From Anaerolineaceae bacterium (GTDB lineage Bacteria; Chloroflexota; Anaerolineae; Aggregatilineales; Phototrophicaceae), in assembly GCA_020634135.1 (NCBI GenBank), contig JACKCG010000001.1:434001-498000 (forward strand): a DNA stretch of 64,000 nucleotides. The letters are read 5' to 3'. Positions 34,012-43,456 of this stretch are shown here, in pieces. How positions within the stretch are numbered: the stretch's first letter is position 1; every line of letters starts with the position of its first letter. The position numbers were made by a program, and so were the translations under genes. The notes beneath the pieces were generated by a model. That model searched no databases. It was not told where the DNA came from and saw only the letters and a list, made by a program, of their open reading frames with translations.

Positions 34012-36717
34012 TTACGACTTTACCACCACCAACTGCCGCGCCTTATCGAGTGCTGCCGCCAGTTTGGTTGCATCCTTGCCACCGGCCTGTGCCATCGTCG
34101 GGCGGCCACCACCGCCACCGCCTACCACCGCCGCGATTTCCTTGATGAGATTCCCTGCGTGCAGCCCTTTTTTCGTTAAGTCATCAGTGACGGTTACAAT
34201 CAACTGCGGGCGGCCATCTACTACGCTGCCTACGACCAGTATCCCGCTTGGCACACGGTCACGAAACCAGTCGGACATCTCGCGCAGCGTATCCACCGGA
34301 AGCCCGTCCAATTGGGCGATTAGTGCCGGGACACCGTTGAGCGTTTCCAGGCTGCCAATCATGTCGTTAAAGCGGTTGCGCGCCAGTTCCCGCTGGAGCT
34401 GTGCGATATGCTTCTTGCTGGCAACCAGTTCATCCTGGAGTGATGCGACCCGCTGGGTGGTTTCTTCAGGTGAAGACCCCAGCCGGGAAGCGATTTCCCC
34501 CAGGGTATCCAGGCTGTGCTGCATATAAGCCAGGGCACCCTGTCCGGTCAGTGCTTCAATTCGGCGGATACCGGCGCTCACACTACCCTCACTGACGATC
34601 AGGAATGTTCCGATTTCAGCGGTTTCGCTTACATGCACGCCCCCGCAGAGTTCATAGCTGTACCGCCGGCTGTCTTCCTCAATCACAATTGTCCGCACGG
34701 TTTCGCCATATTTTTCGCCAAACAAAGCCATTGCGCCTTCCTGCCGTGCCTGCGCAAGCGGCTTTTCCTCCGAGTGAACCGGGTAGTTTTCCAGGATAAT
34801 GGCGTTTACTTCGGACTCAATCTGGTTGAGTTCCTCCGGTGTCACGCGCTGGTCATGGGCGAAGTCAAAACGCAGTCTGTCCGGTGCGACCAGTGAACCC
34901 CGCTGCTGGACGTGTGTGCCGAGGTGATTGCGCAGCGCCGCGTGCAGCAGGTGTGTCCCGGTGTGATTGCGGGTGATAGCTCTGCGCCGGGCGATATCCA
35001 CTTCTGCCGCCGCCTCATCCCCTTCTTGTGGCGTGCCTTCAATGACCTCGCCAACATGAACGATCAATCCGCCGACAGCATGGCGCATCCCCTCCACTTC
35101 AACCAGCCAGCCTTTGCCGCTGATCGTACCGGTGTCGCTTACCTGCCCGCCTGATTCAACATAGAATGGAGTATGCCCCAGCACCACTTCCACTTTTTCT
35201 CCGGCCATCGCGCTCTCGACCCGTTCCCCATCACGGAACAGTGCCAGAACCCGATCACTTACCGCCGGATGCTTCATGTACGGGGTGTAGGTGACGCCTT
35301 TCTCGCCCAGCAGTTTCGCAGCTTTAAGCTGTGCCAACACTGCGTTGTAGGTATCCGCTGCCGCGATTTCCCCCATCGCCTGCCCGCCCCCACTGACCTT
35401 GGCGTGGCGTTCTTCTTCAGCCTGGAATCCGGCCATATCTACTGTAAAGCCGCTTTCTTCCGCCACATCCTTGATGACCTGAATCGGCAGGCCGAGCGTG
35501 GCTTTCAGGTAAAAGGCAACCCGTCCGGGTAGTTCGGTGCGATTCTCTTCCTTAATCATATTCAGTTCGGCTTCAAGTTCGTTCAAGCCGCGATCCAGCG
35601 TGCGCCGGAAGCGGATTTCTTCCTGCGTAATCACTTTCTTGATCGCGTCGGCGCGTTCCACCAGGTCGGTATAATGGCCGCCCATCACGTCAATGACCGC
35701 GTCGGCTACCTTGCCAAGAAACGGCTCGTGAAAGCCGATTTTCGCGCCAAAGCGGGCCGCGCGACGCAGCACCAACCGGCACACCGAGTCACGACCTTTC
35801 GCGCCCGGTAGCACACCATCCGCGATCAGGAAGACTGCCGCCCGGATGTGATCGGCAATCACCCGGTAGGGGATGATATTGGCATCACGTTCGGCGTCGG
35901 TCTGCCCGGTCAGGCGTTGTGTCGCTTCAATGATTGGCGTGAACAGGTCGGTTTCGTAGTTGGTTTCCACCTGGTTGACAACACTCAGAATCCGTTCCAA
36001 CCCCATCCCGGTATCCACGCCGGGGGCGGGCAGGGGGGTGTCATACTGGCCGGTATGATCCGGGTCGGCCTGGGTGCGGTTGAACTGCATGAACACCAGG
36101 TTCCAAAGTTCCAGGAAGCGATCATCTTCCTTCTGTAATGCCGTAATAATCCCGTCCGTGCCCTTTTCAGGGAACTTATCCCAGTGGACTTCACTGGTTG
36201 GCCCGCAGGGGCCGGTATCGGCCATCTGCCAGAAATTGGTCTTCGGCCCCAACCGGGCGACTCGCTTGGGGTCTACCCCGATGTCATTCACCCAGATGTC
36301 ATAGGCTTCGTCGTCGTTCTGGTAGACGGTAAAGGCCAGCCGATCGGCGGGAAGTCCGTAAACTTTAGTCAGCAGGTCATAAGCGTAACGGATGGCTTCT
36401 CGTTTGAAATAGTCGCCAAAACTGAAGTTGCCAAGCATTTCAAAAAATGTATGGTGTCGCGGTGATGGCCCGACCTCTTCAAGGTCATTGTGCTTTCCGG
36501 CTACACGCATACACTTTTGCGATGTTGTTGCCCGGCGGTAGTCGCGTTTATCCAGCCCCAGGAACACATCTTTGAACTGCACCATCCCGGCGTTGGTGAA
36601 TAGGATAGTGGGATCGTTGCCGGGGACGAGCGACGACGATGGGACTTGTTTATGGTTCATTTCTTCAAAAAATTCGAGAAAAGCCTGTCGCGCTTCCGCG
36701 CTCGTCATCCGTTTCAT
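34012..36717 (-). CDS. alaS: Alanine-tRNA ligase
   Basis: 901 residues from ATG 36717 (AGGA 10 nt upstream; the frame extends to 36789). Aminoacylation domain: FLEFFEEMNHKQVPSSSLVP, TNAGMVQFKDVFLG, RVAGKHNDLEEVGPSPRHHT (class II motifs). The editing domain has HTGTHLLHAAL and the Cys/His pair in SYELCGGVHVSETAEIG. The C-terminal C-Ala domain ends with GGGGGGRPTMAQAGGKD. Charges tRNA-Ala and clears mischarged Ser/Gly. Divergent from tyrS across 161 nt, and at the head of the minus-strand group leading to mltG. Confidence 0.98.
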   Translation of the reverse strand: MKRMTSAEARQAFLEFFEEMNHKQVPSSSLVPGNDPTILFTNAGMVQFKDVFLGLDKRDYRRATTSQKCMRVAGKHNDLEEVGPSPRHHTFFEMLGNFSFGDYFKREAIRYAYDLLTKVYGLPADRLAFTVYQNDDEAYDIWVNDIGVDPKRVARLGPKTNFWQMADTGPCGPTSEVHWDKFPEKGTDGIITALQKEDDRFLELWNLVFMQFNRTQADPDHTGQYDTPLPAPGVDTGMGLERILSVVNQVETNYETDLFTPIIEATQRLTGQTDAERDANIIPYRVIADHIRAAVFLIADGVLPGAKGRDSVCRLVLRRAARFGAKIGFHEPFLGKVADAVIDVMGGHYTDLVERADAIKKVITQEEIRFRRTLDRGLNELEAELNMIKEENRTELPGRVAFYLKATLGLPIQVIKDVAEESGFTVDMAGFQAEEERHAKVSGGGQAMGEIAAADTYNAVLAQLKAAKLLGEKGVTYTPYMKHPAVSDRVLALFRDGERVESAMAGEKVEVVLGHTPFYVESGGQVSDTGTISGKGWLVEVEGMRHAVGGLIVHVGEVIEGTPQEGDEAAAEVDIARRRAITRNHTGTHLLHAALRNHLGTHVQQRGSLVAPDRLRFDFAHDQRVTPEELNQIESEVNAIILENYPVHSEEKPLAQARQEGAMALFGEKYGETVRTIVIEEDSRRYSYELCGGVHVSETAEIGTFLIVSEGSVSAGIRRIEALTGQGALAYMQHSLDTLGEIASRLGSSPEETTQRVASLQDELVASKKHIAQLQRELARNRFNDMIGSLETLNGVPALIAQLDGLPVDTLREMSDWFRDRVPSGILVVGSVVDGRPQLIVTVTDDLTKKGLHAGNLIKEIAAVVGGGGGGRPTMAQAGGKDATKLAAALDKARQLVVVKS

Positions 36718-36878
36718 ACGTTCATCTTCCTTGCCCTTATGCCTGGATGCTGTGCCAGGAATTATAGCCTCCGGGTATAGGCTCAACAAGGGTCATCACC
36801 TGTGCTATACTACCGCCTGTATATTCCTTGACAGACGCCGCTGTGTGTCTTTTTATGATGTCCTGCGAGGGTAAAGGT

Positions 36879-38114
36879 ATGCCAACGATAGACGAACAAG
36901 TCGAGATTTTGATGTCCGGCGCGGAGTATGGCGACCCGGAGATCAAAGTGAATATGGCGAAAGAACTGCGCGAGCGCTTGATTGAGGCCGAAAAGCAGGG
37001 GCGTCCTCTGCGTGTATACTGCGGCTACGACCCACGTAAGCCGGATTTGCACCTCGGCCATACCATCACCATGCGGAAACTGCGCCAGTTCCAGGAATTC
37101 GGCCATGATGTCACTTTTCTGATCGGCACTTTCACCAGCTTGATCGGCGACCCTTCTGACAAAGACAAAGCCCGCGACCAACTGACGAAAGACGAGGTGG
37201 AAGAAAACGCCCGTACCTACGCCGAACAGGCCTTCAAAATCCTGGATCGCGACCTGACACGGGTCCGCTATAACGACGAATGGCTTTCCACCCTCGATTT
37301 TGCCGATATTATCCGGCTTGCCAGCAATTTTACCGTGCAGCAGTTCCTTGTCCGCGAAAACTTTAAGAAACGCTACGATGCCGGTGAGCCGATTTACCTG
37401 CACGAACTGTTCTATGGCCTGATGCAGGGCTATGACGCTGTTGCCCAGGAATCCGACGTGCAGATTGGCGGGCAGGATCAATTGTTTAATATCCTGGTCG
37501 CTGGTCGTAAACTCCAGGGCGCATTGGGACAAAAGCCGCAGATTGCCATCATCATGGGCGAAAGCCTGCCCGGTACTGATGGCGACGTGAAGATGAGCAA
37601 GAGCCAGGGCAACCATATTCCCCTCCTGGGTGAACCCTGGGATATGTTTGGCAAGGTGATGAGCGTGCCGGACAAAGCGATGGCGATTTACCACAAACTC
37701 ATCCTGGGGTGGGGGCCGGTGCAGCTTAAAGAACTGGAAAATGGATTGGCTTCCGGGGCACTGCATCCCAATGAAGTTAAGATGCGCCTGGCACGGGAGA
37801 TTGTCTCAATTTTCCACAGTCCCGATGACGCGGTGGCGGCGCAGAAACGATGGGATGAAGTGTTTCGCAGTCATGGTGGTTTGCCAGAGGACATGCCCGA
37901 AGAAACCCTGCACGCAGAAGAACGAATCGTTGATTTGCTGCGCCGCCTGAATATGGTCGTTAGTGGCAAGGAAGCCAAGCGTCTCATCGAGCAGAATGGC
38001 ATCCGTCTGGATGGCGAACCGGTGACGGATCATTTCGCTGTCGTGACTCTCGACTCGCTTCCAGCGGTTCTGCAAGTGGGCAAACGCAAGTTTGTGCGGT
38101 TGGTTGCAGGCTGA
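36879..38114 (+). CDS. tyrS: Tyrosine-tRNA ligase
   Basis: 411 residues from ATG 36879, preceded by GAGG at 8 nt; an in-frame start at 36828 is less likely. Class I synthetase: PDLHLGHTITMRKL (HIGH-type) and GDVKMSKSQGNHIPLLG (KMSKS), with VQIGGQDQLFNILVAGRKLQ (split across the tyrosine pocket, key residues GGxDQ). The C-terminal S4-like domain holds RLIEQNGIRLDGEPV. The HLGH form and length fit the TyrZ-like branch, which differs from E. coli TyrS. Charges tRNA-Tyr in the cytosol. Confidence 0.96.
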   Translation: MPTIDEQVEILMSGAEYGDPEIKVNMAKELRERLIEAEKQGRPLRVYCGYDPRKPDLHLGHTITMRKLRQFQEFGHDVTFLIGTFTSLIGDPSDKDKARDQLTKDEVEENARTYAEQAFKILDRDLTRVRYNDEWLSTLDFADIIRLASNFTVQQFLVRENFKKRYDAGEPIYLHELFYGLMQGYDAVAQESDVQIGGQDQLFNILVAGRKLQGALGQKPQIAIIMGESLPGTDGDVKMSKSQGNHIPLLGEPWDMFGKVMSVPDKAMAIYHKLILGWGPVQLKELENGLASGALHPNEVKMRLAREIVSIFHSPDDAVAAQKRWDEVFRSHGGLPEDMPEETLHAEERIVDLLRRLNMVVSGKEAKRLIEQNGIRLDGEPVTDHFAVVTLDSLPAVLQVGKRKFVRLVAG

Positions 38115-38269
38115 ATTTCGTGTCAGGTGTCATTATGAAGCGAGAAAATTGACACTTTCTTGCTTTTGGCTTCATCTTTTCGTGCAAAATGCTTAACATC
38201 ATTGGTGCTAAAATCGCTGGTGTGTTACACTCACTTTTGCTCGTTAGTTCCCAAAGAGGAGTACATAGA

Positions 38270-39292
38270 ATGAGGAACAAAGCATTATTACTGGTTATTC
38301 TGGTTGCTATGTTGTTGGTGTCAGCTCCGGCGATGGCGCAGAGTGATGTTGGCACCCCGGAAAATCCAATTCAGGTCTATTTCGTTCCGTCGGTTGAGGC
38401 CTCCATCATCGTCTCTGGTGGCGATGTCATGAAGGCGGCTCTTGAAGAAGCGACTGGTCTGTCGTTCGAGGTAGCTGTCCCGACCTCCTATGCAGCGACG
38501 ATTGAAGCCATGTGCGCGTCACCGGCCAACTCCATCGGGTTTATCCCGGCAGCGGGCTATGTGGTTGCCAGCGAACGCTGTGGTGTCGAAGTTGGCGCTG
38601 CTGCCGTTCGTTTTGGCTGGTCGGTCTATTGGGCTGAATACATTGTTCGCCGCGACAGCCCGATCTTTACATTCGGTGACCTCGCTGGCAAGACCTGGGG
38701 CTATGGCGATGTGACTTCCACCTCTGGCTACATTGTCCCCGCGACGGAACTGGCGAATGCTGGTATCGAAGTGGGCGATACTGTCGAAACCGGCGGTCAT
38801 AACCAGACCGTGCTGGCCGTCTATAATGGCGAAGTGGACTTCGGCACAACCTTCTACAGCCCTCCGCTGATGCCGGAAGGTCATGCAGCCTGGCAGATTG
38901 GCGACCTGGCCGAACCCTGGGACCTGACAGTAGATGAATCTTATGTCAGCGACGATGGCAGCAAATTGTTCGTGGGCGATATTCGTGTCATGGATGCACG
39001 GGCTAATGTCCGCGATACAGCTCCCGATATTGTTGACCAGGTGCGTATCCTGCGCGTCAGCCAGCCTATCCCCAATGATACCCTGAGCTTTGGGCCGGAA
39101 TTCCCAGAAGAACTGCGTAACCAGATTATTGACGCCCTGATTACCTTCTCTGGCACCGAGGAATGGGCGGCGTCAATCGGTAGTTCGGACTTCTATGGTT
39201 GGACGAGCATTGCGCCGGCCACTGATGCCGACTTTGACATCGTGCGTGCGATGGTTGCCAACGCGCCCAGCCTGATTGATCGTTACAAATAA
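38270..39292 (+). CDS. phnD: Phosphate/phosphite/phosphonate ABC transporter, substrate-binding protein
   Basis: 340 residues from ATG 38270 with AGGAG 8 nt ahead. Signal peptide 1-26 (cut after AMAQ). The PhnD-like two-lobe fold is indicated by IQVYFVPSVEASIIVSGGDV, ALEEATGLSFEVAVPTSYAA, LAGKTWGYGDVTSTSGYIVP and HNQTVLAVYNGEVDFGTTFY. It captures a phosphorus oxyanion outside the membrane and feeds PhnC/PhnE encoded next. Phosphonate, phosphite or phosphate cannot be distinguished by sequence alone. A perfect terminator hairpin between this gene and phnC suggests it is made in excess. Confidence 0.88.
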   Translation: MRNKALLLVILVAMLLVSAPAMAQSDVGTPENPIQVYFVPSVEASIIVSGGDVMKAALEEATGLSFEVAVPTSYAATIEAMCASPANSIGFIPAAGYVVASERCGVEVGAAAVRFGWSVYWAEYIVRRDSPIFTFGDLAGKTWGYGDVTSTSGYIVPATELANAGIEVGDTVETGGHNQTVLAVYNGEVDFGTTFYSPPLMPEGHAAWQIGDLAEPWDLTVDESYVSDDGSKLFVGDIRVMDARANVRDTAPDIVDQVRILRVSQPIPNDTLSFGPEFPEELRNQIIDALITFSGTEEWAASIGSSDFYGWTSIAPATDADFDIVRAMVANAPSLIDRYK

Positions 39293-39401
39293 CGCATTGT
39301 ACCGGGCTGTGAAACAGGGCTGAACAGTTGATAGCAGCCGCGCCGGCTTTTGTTCCGTGTGATTCGTCTCTCAACTGTGCAGCTTTTGTGAACTGAAAAT
39401 T

Positions 39402-39433
39402 TGGGCAGAGGGGTGATTGCTCTGCCCATTTTT
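39402..39433 (+). terminator. Intercistronic terminator between phnD and phnC
   Basis: TGGGCAGAG (39402-39410) and CTCTGCCCA (39420-39428) form a perfect 9-bp stem with a 9-nt loop, followed at once by TTTTTAAT. This is a canonical intrinsic terminator or attenuator inside the operon. Confidence 0.85.
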
Positions 39434-39477
39434 AATACCTGGGGGATGTGAACATATAGTAACTGGGAAATGAAATT

Positions 39478-40236
39478 ATGCTCCAAATCGAAAAGTTGAC
39501 CAAGATTTATGACAACGGGGTTCATGCCCTCAAGGATGTGTCAATTACTGTCCCGGACGGGCAGTTTGTCGCCCTCATCGGTCTGAGCGGGTCGGGAAAA
39601 TCCACCTTGCTGCGTTGTATTAACCGCCTGGTTGAGCCAACCTCCGGGCAAATCCTGTGGGATGGTGTGGATATTACGGCGGCCACCGACGAGGAAATGC
39701 GCCATATCCGGCGCCGTATCGGGATGATCTTCCAGCAGTTCAACCTCGTCAAACGTTCCAGCGTCATGACCAACGTGTTGGGTGGACGCCTGGGGTATAC
39801 CAACCAGTTCTGGAGTTTTGTCAACCGTTTCTCCAGGGAAGACCGTGATAAAGCACTGTCGAAGCTTGAACGTGTTGGCATCCGTGACAAAGCCTATGTC
39901 CGTGCCGACGAACTGAGTGGCGGGCAGCAGCAGCGTGTAGGGATCGCCCGTGCCCTGATGCAGGAGCCGCAGCTGATGCTGGCGGACGAGCCGGTTGCCA
40001 GTCTGGACCCGGCGACATCGCATTCCATCATGCAGTACCTGGAAGCCCTGAACAAAGAAGATGGAATCACCATTTTGTGCAGTCTGCACTTTCTCAGTCT
40101 GGCGCGCACCTATGCAGATCGGGTCATCGCGCTCAAAGATGGGTTGCTGGAATTTGACGGCCCGCCTGAAGAAATAGACGAAAAACGCTTTAAAGAGATT
40201 TATGGCGAAGACGCTGTGCGCGTAGAGATCGCGTAA
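39478..40236 (+). CDS. phnC: Phosphonate-type ABC transporter, ATP-binding protein
   Basis: 252 residues. Walker A GLSGSGKSTLLRCIN, Q-loop MIFQQFNLVKRSSVMTNVL, signature DELSGGQQQRVGIARALM, Walker B LMLADEPVASLDP and the switch His in LCSLHFLSLARTYADRVI. The NQFWSF segment after the Q-loop (NVLGGRLGYTNQFWSF) is characteristic of PhnC rather than general ABC ATPases. It drives import with PhnD and PhnE. The ribosome site is weak (GGGAAATG), which fits lower expression than phnD. Ten nt separate its stop from phnE. Confidence 0.95.
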   Translation: MLQIEKLTKIYDNGVHALKDVSITVPDGQFVALIGLSGSGKSTLLRCINRLVEPTSGQILWDGVDITAATDEEMRHIRRRIGMIFQQFNLVKRSSVMTNVLGGRLGYTNQFWSFVNRFSREDRDKALSKLERVGIRDKAYVRADELSGGQQQRVGIARALMQEPQLMLADEPVASLDPATSHSIMQYLEALNKEDGITILCSLHFLSLARTYADRVIALKDGLLEFDGPPEEIDEKRFKEIYGEDAVRVEIA

Positions 40237-40246
40237 GGAGGCTATC

Positions 40247-42382
40247 ATGAACAATACTAATTCGCCTTCTTCCCGCTCGGCTTTACGGCGATTGATTACG
40301 GTACTGGGGATTGTTGTTGGTGTATTGGTGTATGCCTGGGGCTGGCAAACCACCGACATCAGCCTGGAAGAGACACAGAACCCTACTCGCCAGGCTTCGG
40401 TGCAGCGCGCCTTGCGTGAACTGCTGTCACCCAATATTTTCGACCAGGATTTCGACTCAGCTTTTGCCGATGCGAATTTTCTGATGGAGTGTTCTGATGA
40501 GATGCCGGAGCAGCCTCCAGTAGCAGACGGCCAGCCGTTTGTGCTGATAACGCCGGCCTGCGGGACGCGGGGTGATATCGTTACGTTAGAAATCTTCAAT
40601 TTTGCCGCAAATGCGCCTGGCGTACTGCGCTGGATACCCCCGAACGGGAACGCCCGCCCGCTGATTCCAGTGGGCTATGAATCGAGCGATATGACGCTGG
40701 ACGCCTCCGGCAGCCTGACGGTCGAAGTCCCTGTGCCAAGCATTCGGGGCAGTGCCGGTGAAATCCATCGGATCGAGGCCGAGTCGCGTGTTCCGACTGG
40801 CTCACCGTATTTTAGCAGTACCACGCGGGTTGTAATCGAGAAAATTGTCGAGACGATTTTCCTGGCGCTCATGGCGACTACCGTTGCGGTTCCGATCTCC
40901 TTCGCGATCAGTTTCCTGGCCGCCCGCAACCTGATGAAGCAGGTCACAATGCCGCTGGGCAGTGTCCTGGTTGGCTTCGTGCTGCTGCCCGTAGGTTGGC
41001 TGTTAGGTGCTGCCATCCTGGGGGAGGTGGGGCAGGTGGGAGTCCGCCTGGGCAGAGATCAGCAGATCCTGGGGATAATCGTGCCGCTGGTTGTCATTGC
41101 CGCCAACGCTTATATCGCCTCAGCAGTGAGCCGCCTCCCATTATCGGGTGGCTTTGCATTACGGTTGCGCTCAATTGTGATGGGTTTTCTGCTCCTGGCG
41201 GTGATGATTTTCGTACTGGGCGCAATTGGTGGCCTGATGATCTGGATAGGGCAGGAACTTGTCGGCATCGGCAAACCGCTGGCGGATTCCGTTGAGTTTG
41301 TGTCAAATGTAACGGGCGTCCTGGTCAGCGCGTTGGGTAACTTCCTCTCCACGCTTGGCTCACTGGTGGATTATGGTATTGCGCTGCTCGCCGGACTGTT
41401 GACCGCTTTCTGGGTGGCTTCAACCGGCACAAGTGCATCTGCTGGTATCTTGAAGTCTCTGGCCTTGATTCCAAATTATGTCGGTGGGGGTGTGCTGGGG
41501 CTGCTTTCTGGCGCATTCCTGATGATTGGTGTGGCTTTGATCGGCACGCAAGGGGCACTCTTGACACTCCTCGCGCCCATCGTGGCGGCAGTCCTGGCGG
41601 GGCAGGTTGCCTCGCAAATCTACGAGCGCTGGTTCAATCCATCCCATATCAAAACGAACACGTCCATCACGATTTCCTGGATACTTTTCGGTGTGGTAGC
41701 GGTGCTTGGATTTATGGTGGCCTTCAATATGCTTGGCATCACACGGAGTGTCATCAACGGGCAGTTACCAGCGGCCATACCCTGGTTCCATATCGGTGAC
41801 ATGGTGATTTCAGAGTATATTGGCACTGCCGGATTGATTGGCGCGGTGCTGGGCGCGCTCGGCGGCCTGCTGGTCGGTACACGCTCTACCTTCCCGCTGG
41901 GTATGGTTGTCTATAACACGACCCGTACTATTCTCAATGCACTGCGTGCCATTGAACCGCTGATTATGGGTATCGTGTTTGTCATCTGGGTGGGCATCGG
42001 CCCGTTTGCTGGTGTTCTGGCGCTTACGCTCCACTCGATTGCCGCGCTTGGCAAACTGTATTCCGAACAGATTGAGAGCATTGACGAAGGGCCGGTGGAA
42101 GCCATCACTGCAACCGGCGCGACCCGCTTGCAGATGATAATCTATGGCGTTGTGCCACAGATCATTCCGCCCTATATCGCCTTCACCATGTATCGTTGGG
42201 ACATCAATGTGCGTATGTCCACCATCATCGGTTTTGTGGGCGGTGGCGGCATCGGTTTCCTGCTGCAACAGCAGATCAACCTGCTGCGCTACAAAGAGGC
42301 CGGGGTCGCGGTGCTGGCGATTGCTATTGTCGTCACGGTGCTGGACTATGCCAGCGCAACCATCCGCGAGCGCCTGATTTAG
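40247..42382 (+). CDS. phnE: Oversized PhnE-type permease with soluble domain and membrane insert
   Basis: 711 residues, against about 270 for ordinary PhnE. AGGAGG precedes the ATG. One N-terminal helix (15-33) leads to a soluble region (about 40-190), part of which looks beta-rich and Ig-like (TRGDIVTLEIFNFA, GSLTVEVPVPS). A permease start follows (VETIFLALMATTVAVPISFA, then AARNLM at 225-230). Residues about 232-525 form an extra hydrophobic block with several helices. The permease resumes with NTTRTILNALRAIEPLIMG and the EAA-like loop ESIDEGPVEAITATGATRLQ (about 610-630), ending in FVGGGGIGFLLQQQINLLRY. It forms the channel with PhnC. The insert has no function I can name. Confidence 0.85.
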   Translation: MNNTNSPSSRSALRRLITVLGIVVGVLVYAWGWQTTDISLEETQNPTRQASVQRALRELLSPNIFDQDFDSAFADANFLMECSDEMPEQPPVADGQPFVLITPACGTRGDIVTLEIFNFAANAPGVLRWIPPNGNARPLIPVGYESSDMTLDASGSLTVEVPVPSIRGSAGEIHRIEAESRVPTGSPYFSSTTRVVIEKIVETIFLALMATTVAVPISFAISFLAARNLMKQVTMPLGSVLVGFVLLPVGWLLGAAILGEVGQVGVRLGRDQQILGIIVPLVVIAANAYIASAVSRLPLSGGFALRLRSIVMGFLLLAVMIFVLGAIGGLMIWIGQELVGIGKPLADSVEFVSNVTGVLVSALGNFLSTLGSLVDYGIALLAGLLTAFWVASTGTSASAGILKSLALIPNYVGGGVLGLLSGAFLMIGVALIGTQGALLTLLAPIVAAVLAGQVASQIYERWFNPSHIKTNTSITISWILFGVVAVLGFMVAFNMLGITRSVINGQLPAAIPWFHIGDMVISEYIGTAGLIGAVLGALGGLLVGTRSTFPLGMVVYNTTRTILNALRAIEPLIMGIVFVIWVGIGPFAGVLALTLHSIAALGKLYSEQIESIDEGPVEAITATGATRLQMIIYGVVPQIIPPYIAFTMYRWDINVRMSTIIGFVGGGGIGFLLQQQINLLRYKEAGVAVLAIAIVVTVLDYASATIRERLI

Positions 42383-42410
42383 TTTGTCCACAGTTCCGGA
42401 ATTTTACATG

Positions 42411-42441
42411 ACGGGGCGGGTTTTTCCGCCCTGTTTGCTTT
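42411..42441 (+). terminator. Intrinsic terminator of the phn operon
   Basis: ACGGGGCGG and CCGCCCTGT form a 9-bp stem (one G-U) with a 6-nt loop, followed by TTGCTTTTA. It lies 28 nt past the phnE stop and before the convergent TauE-like gene. Confidence 0.8.
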
Positions 42442-43196
42442 TAAGCTGCTGGGGAAGAAAACAGCAGCATGAGACTTGCCCCGAACAGCAGAACCAGCAT
42501 CAGGGTTTCAAAGGCCTTCGGGTTAATGACCTCAATGAAGCGCCGCCCCAGCCAGACCCCCAGTGGGATCAGCGGGACAGCCCATAAAATGCTGGCGAAC
42601 TGCTCCAGGTTCAACACGTTTTGCGAACTCAACACCCCCGGCAGTTTGGCGGCATTGATGATGGCGAAAAACAGGGTAGTGGTGCCAATAAATACGCTTG
42701 GTGTGTAATTCTGCAGCAGCATATAGGCTGTGAAGGGTGGCGCTCCTACATTTGCCAGTGCCGACCCAAATCCCGAAGCCCATCCTGCCAGATAGCCGTG
42801 CCAGTCACGCGGCATGTAGTGAATGGAACTCAGGCGGTTATCCACAGCCTTGTAGATGACCACCAGCAGCGTGAACATTCCCAGGATGCGTCGCAGCGTG
42901 ATGTTCTGGCCGCTGTTCGCCAGGGTGAGTAGCAGCAGCGAACCCATGACTACGCCAATCAGCCCGGCGGGCAGCATTAGTCTGACCTGGCGACCATCCC
43001 ACTTCCGCCAGTACATCCGCAGCGCGAAAAGATCCGCGAATATCAGCAAGGGCAGGGCGATCCCAACCGCTTGGCTGGCTGGCATAACCTGGCTCATCAG
43101 CGGCGTCACCAGGGCTACAGGCACTGGCCCGCCCAACCCGCCTTTGGATAGCCCGATGAGCAGGCACGCGATGGCGACAACGATAATCACGTCCAT
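42441..43196 (-). CDS. Sulfite exporter TauE/SafE-family membrane protein
   Basis: 251 residues from ATG 43196, with a GGGGGG purine run just upstream; an earlier TTG exists at 43208. About eight hydrophobic helices, beginning VIIVVAIACLLIGLSKGGLG, where the LSKGGxGG motif is the family mark. A second, internal repeat-like copy appears at YLAGWASGFGSALANVGAPP. The family exports sulfite, sulfoacetate or other small organic anions; substrate unknown. Convergent with the phn operon, 58 nt between stops. Confidence 0.88.
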   Translation of the reverse strand: MDVIIVVAIACLLIGLSKGGLGGPVPVALVTPLMSQVMPASQAVGIALPLLIFADLFALRMYWRKWDGRQVRLMLPAGLIGVVMGSLLLLTLANSGQNITLRRILGMFTLLVVIYKAVDNRLSSIHYMPRDWHGYLAGWASGFGSALANVGAPPFTAYMLLQNYTPSVFIGTTTLFFAIINAAKLPGVLSSQNVLNLEQFASILWAVPLIPLGVWLGRRFIEVINPKAFETLMLVLLFGASLMLLFSSPAA

Positions 43197-43208
43197 GATT
43201 CCCCCCAA

Positions 43209-43456
43209 GTGGCGAAAGTGCCAAGTATAGGAAGCCGGGCGCGGTTACGCTATAGCCATTCGGCCATACTGCTCGGTAAGACGTATTTTGGGAGTGGTGG
43301 AAAACGGCACGCTGCAAGGACGGCATCCTGCCAGAGCTGGCCGTGTTGGTGAGCATTATCTTCCGGGAGGACGTGCATCAGGAGAAACAAGGCAAAAACG
43401 AAGGAAGCAGGTTTGTGCCCCTGCTCCCATGTTAGTTCTTATGGATATTGCTTGGG
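43209..43456. other. 248-nt intergenic region
   Basis: Between the TauE-like and CNBD genes, both on the minus strand. Apart from the terminator hairpin at its right side it holds no gene or tRNA I can support. Confidence 0.6.
43393..43428 (-). terminator. Intrinsic terminator of the CNBD gene
   Basis: AGCAGG (43406-43411) pairs with CCTGCT (43420-43425), extended by G/C pairs past a one-base bulge. On the minus strand CGTTTTTGCC follows. Confidence 0.65.

Noticed and set aside
36810..37766. 318-residue minus-strand frame
   Set aside because: Antisense shadow of tyrS; no ribosome site, no family.
38149..38177. Promoter with TTGACA upstream of phnD
   Set aside because: The -35 is good, but 17 nt later there is only TCATCT, a poor -10.
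41810..42391. 193-residue minus-strand frame
   Set aside because: Antisense to the conserved PhnE C-terminus.
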